Below are positions 6,345 to 8,013 of a DNA stretch of 8,013 bases, in pieces (positions within the stretch are counted from its first letter, which is position 1; every line of letters starts with the position of its first letter). The translations under genes were made by a program, and so were the position numbers. The notes beneath the pieces were generated by a model, which ran no database searches, was not told the DNA's origin, and was given only the letters and a program-made list of their open reading frames with translations. The stretch is from the NCBI GenBank assembly GCA_036274645.1, contig DASUFH010000279.1, forward strand, positions 1-8,013. The letters are read 5' to 3'. The DNA comes from DASUFH01 sp036274645. GTDB lineage: Bacteria > Acidobacteriota > Terriglobia > 20CM-2-55-15.

Positions 6345-7160
6345 ATGAGGAATGGAATGGGAAAGACCGCGCGGCTGTGGCTTGCCGGTGTGGTCGTGAT
6401 GACGGCGGCAAGCATGGTGGCGACGGCGCAGTGGGACCCGTATCCGATGAAGAATGTGCCGAGGGATGCAAATGGTAAGGTCATCATGACTGCTCCCGCG
6501 CAGAAGACCCCCGAAGGCAAGCCCGACCTGCAGGGCTTCTGGATGCCGGAGGGTCAGATTCTCGGAGTGGGCGGCGTGAAGTACCTGATGCGGCTTGACG
6601 CCGATTTGCGTCCCGGTGAAGTTCCGTTGCAGCCCTGGGCCCGGGAACTCTACGAGGAACGGATTGCGAACAACGGCAAGGACCATCCCGGCGGCCACTG
6701 TCTGCCGTCCGGCATTCCGGAGAAGAACAATATTCCCGACGGACTGAAGGTGGTTCAGACGCCCGATCTCGTCATCTTCCTGTATGAGTCGCGCACCATC
6801 TATCGTCAGGTGTTCCTCGATGGCCGGTCGCTGCCGGACAAGGACGCCCAACCGACGTGGATGGGTTACTCCGTGGGTAAGTGGGACGGCGATACCCTGG
6901 TTGTCGATACGCGGGGATCCAACGGAAAGGCCTGGCTCGATATGCGCGGGCTTCCGGGCACAGAAGAACTGCACGTCATCGAACGCTATTCCCGTCCTTC
7001 CATCGGGAAAATGAATATCGCCGTCACGATTGATGATCCCAAGGCGTACACGAAGCCCTGGAACGTGAACCTTTCATGGCGCCTGGTTCCCGACACCGAT
7101 CTCATCGAGAGCATCTGCGAAGAGAACAACAGAGACCGGGACCACCTGGTCGGCAAGTAG
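6345..7160 (+). CDS. Exported uncharacterised protein of a family common in Acidobacteriota
   Basis: This 271-residue protein has a classical signal peptide: Lys/Arg at 7-10, a hydrophobic core at 11-25 and an ATA cleavage motif at 26-28, so the mature chain starts near Q29. It is therefore exported. The mature part reads like a family I recall from many Acidobacteriota and some Proteobacteria, whose function is not known to me. Recurrent elements are PDLQGFW at 60-66, LQPWA at 95-99, VVQTPDLVIFLYES at 136-149, the DGRSLP segment at 159-164, GYSVGKWDGDTLVV at 174-187, ELHVIERY at 208-215 and TIDDPKAYTKPW at 228-239. Only two Cys occur in the mature chain, C119 and C258, which could form a disulfide. 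I chose ATG 6345 because GGAG lies 10 bases upstream and the signal peptide follows at once. ATG 6357 is an alternative, and a TTG at 6285 is open in frame but would bury the signal peptide. Confidence 0.85.
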   Translation: MRNGMGKTARLWLAGVVVMTAASMVATAQWDPYPMKNVPRDANGKVIMTAPAQKTPEGKPDLQGFWMPEGQILGVGGVKYLMRLDADLRPGEVPLQPWARELYEERIANNGKDHPGGHCLPSGIPEKNNIPDGLKVVQTPDLVIFLYESRTIYRQVFLDGRSLPDKDAQPTWMGYSVGKWDGDTLVVDTRGSNGKAWLDMRGLPGTEELHVIERYSRPSIGKMNIAVTIDDPKAYTKPWNVNLSWRLVPDTDLIESICEENNRDRDHLVGK

Positions 7161-7172
7161 ACAACACCTGTT

Positions 7173-7218
7173 CGGGAGAGTCTCGGAGTCTTCATTGAAG
7201 AATTCAGAGGCTCTCTCG
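7173..7218 (+). promoter_or_regulatory. Intergenic hairpin over the alternative start of the aldo/keto reductase
   Basis: CGGGAGAG at 7173-7180 pairs with CTCTCTCG at 7211-7218 (8 bp, one G-T), TCT at 7181-7183 can pair with AGA at 7206-7208, and TCTTC-ATT-GAAGA at 7189-7201 forms an inner stem. The structure encloses the GGAG at 7185-7188 and the TTG at 7195. No T run follows, so it does not look like an intrinsic terminator. It could limit translation of the next gene or mark a transcript end, but neither is shown. Confidence 0.4.
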
Positions 7219-7236
7219 CGCTCCTCCGTTCCTGTC

Positions 7237-8013
7237 ATGCAATACATCAATCTCGGCTCCAGCGGTCTGAAAGTGTCCCGGCTGGCCCTTGGCATGATGA
7301 GCTACGGCGAAAAGACGTGGCGTCCCTGGGTGCTCGAGGAAAAAGACAGCCTGCCGTTTGTCCAGCGGGCCCTGGAACTGGGCGTCAACTTCTTCGACAC
7401 GGCGGACATGTATTCGCTCGGAGCGTCCGAACGCATTCTCGGCCGCGCGCTCAAGACATTTGGAGCGTCGCCCGACCGCGTGGTGATTGCGACCAAGGTC
7501 TGCAGTCCGATGAGCGACGACCCCAATGACCGGGGGCTTTCCCGCAAGCACATCATGCAGAGCATCGACCGGAGTCTCGAGCGTCTGGGGCGCGACTACG
7601 TGGATCTCTATCTGATGCATCGCGCCGATCCGGCCACGCCGATCGAGGAAACGCTGCTGGCGTTTGCCGACCTGATCCGCGCCGGCAAGATTCTGTACTA
7701 CGGCGCGTCGACGATGCCGGCCTGGCAGTTTGCCCGACTGGTCTATACGGCGGATCGGCTGGGCGCGCCGCGGCCCGCCTCGATGCAGCCGTACTACAAC
7801 ATCGTCTATCGAGAAGAAGAGCGGGAGATGATTCCGTTCTGTCGCGCCGAAGGCATCGGCGTCACTCCATACAGCCCGATTGCGCGCGGCTTCGTGACCG
7901 GCGAGCGTCCGCCGGAAACATTCGGTGAAACGTTGCGGGCGAAGACCGATACGCACATGCGGGGGTTGTACTACAAATCCGCCGATTACGCGGTGGTCGA
8001 GCGGATCACCGCG
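7237..8013 (+). CDS. Aldo/keto reductase, YajO-like (3' end beyond window)
   Basis: This is the first 259 codons of an NADPH-dependent aldo/keto reductase with a TIM-barrel fold; such enzymes reduce aldehydes and ketones in the cytoplasm. The catalytic tetrad is visible: D54 and Y59 in FDTADMYSLGASE, K87 in IATKV and H128 in YLMHRADP. Further family marks are QPYYNIVYREEERE from 184 and PYSPIARG at 211-218. The pattern closely resembles E. coli YajO (about 324 residues), so roughly 65 residues are cut off. The substrate cannot be predicted. The start is uncertain: ATG 7237 gives the MQYINLGSSGLKVS opening usual for the family but has no ribosome site. TTG 7195, 14 codons upstream in frame, has GGAG 6 bases before it but would add an unusual N-terminal tail. 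It lies 76 bases after the exported-protein gene on the same strand. Confidence 0.93.
   Translation, partial: MQYINLGSSGLKVSRLALGMMSYGEKTWRPWVLEEKDSLPFVQRALELGVNFFDTADMYSLGASERILGRALKTFGASPDRVVIATKVCSPMSDDPNDRGLSRKHIMQSIDRSLERLGRDYVDLYLMHRADPATPIEETLLAFADLIRAGKILYYGASTMPAWQFARLVYTADRLGAPRPASMQPYYNIVYREEEREMIPFCRAEGIGVTPYSPIARGFVTGERPPETFGETLRAKTDTHMRGLYYKSADYAVVERITA

Overview
The window is GC-rich bacterial chromosome. Genes are closely packed, with strong G/C third-position bias that leaves long spurious open frames opposite the real genes. The gene content fits an Acidobacteriota-type genome, possibly metagenome-derived: a secreted family common in that phylum, GC-rich palindromic repeats in the gaps, and nirBD standing alone. 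No marker gene is present, so this assignment is an inference.

Layout. Positions 1-1599, minus strand: the first 533 codons of a large flavin/Fe-S oxidoreductase whose N-terminal Cys-rich domain and Rossmann fold resemble the glutamate synthase small subunit (GltD); it runs off the left edge. Positions 1600-1861: a gap holding a composite of three GC-rich palindromes, with a possible extended -10 promoter for the oxidoreductase. Positions 1862-2692, minus: a complete DUF1684 protein starting at TTG, preceded by a possible small, translationally coupled ORF (2705-2950, minus). Positions 2951-3162: the divergent intergenic region. Positions 3163-5670 and 5663-6001, plus: nirB and nirD, overlapping by 8 bases and encoding a siroheme nitrite reductase. 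Positions 6002-6344: a gap holding a second, decayed copy of the palindromic composite. Positions 6345-7160, plus: an uncharacterised exported protein. Positions 7161-7236: a gap with a long hairpin. From 7237 to the right edge, plus: the first 259 codons of a YajO-like aldo/keto reductase.

How the genes work together. NirB and NirD form one enzyme that reduces nitrite to ammonium with NAD(P)H. No nitrate reductase, nitrite transporter or siroheme synthesis gene is in view, so assimilation, detoxification and respiration cannot be told apart. The other genes show no clear pathway link to nirBD. Both edge genes are redox enzymes, but that alone does not define a system.

I see no CRISPR array, phage, transposase, tRNA or rRNA, and no clear new multi-gene system. 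The most interesting items are the palindromic repeat family, the unassigned ~280-residue N-terminal region of the large oxidoreductase, a CxxC-to-CxxS change in NirB, and the possible coupled small ORF.
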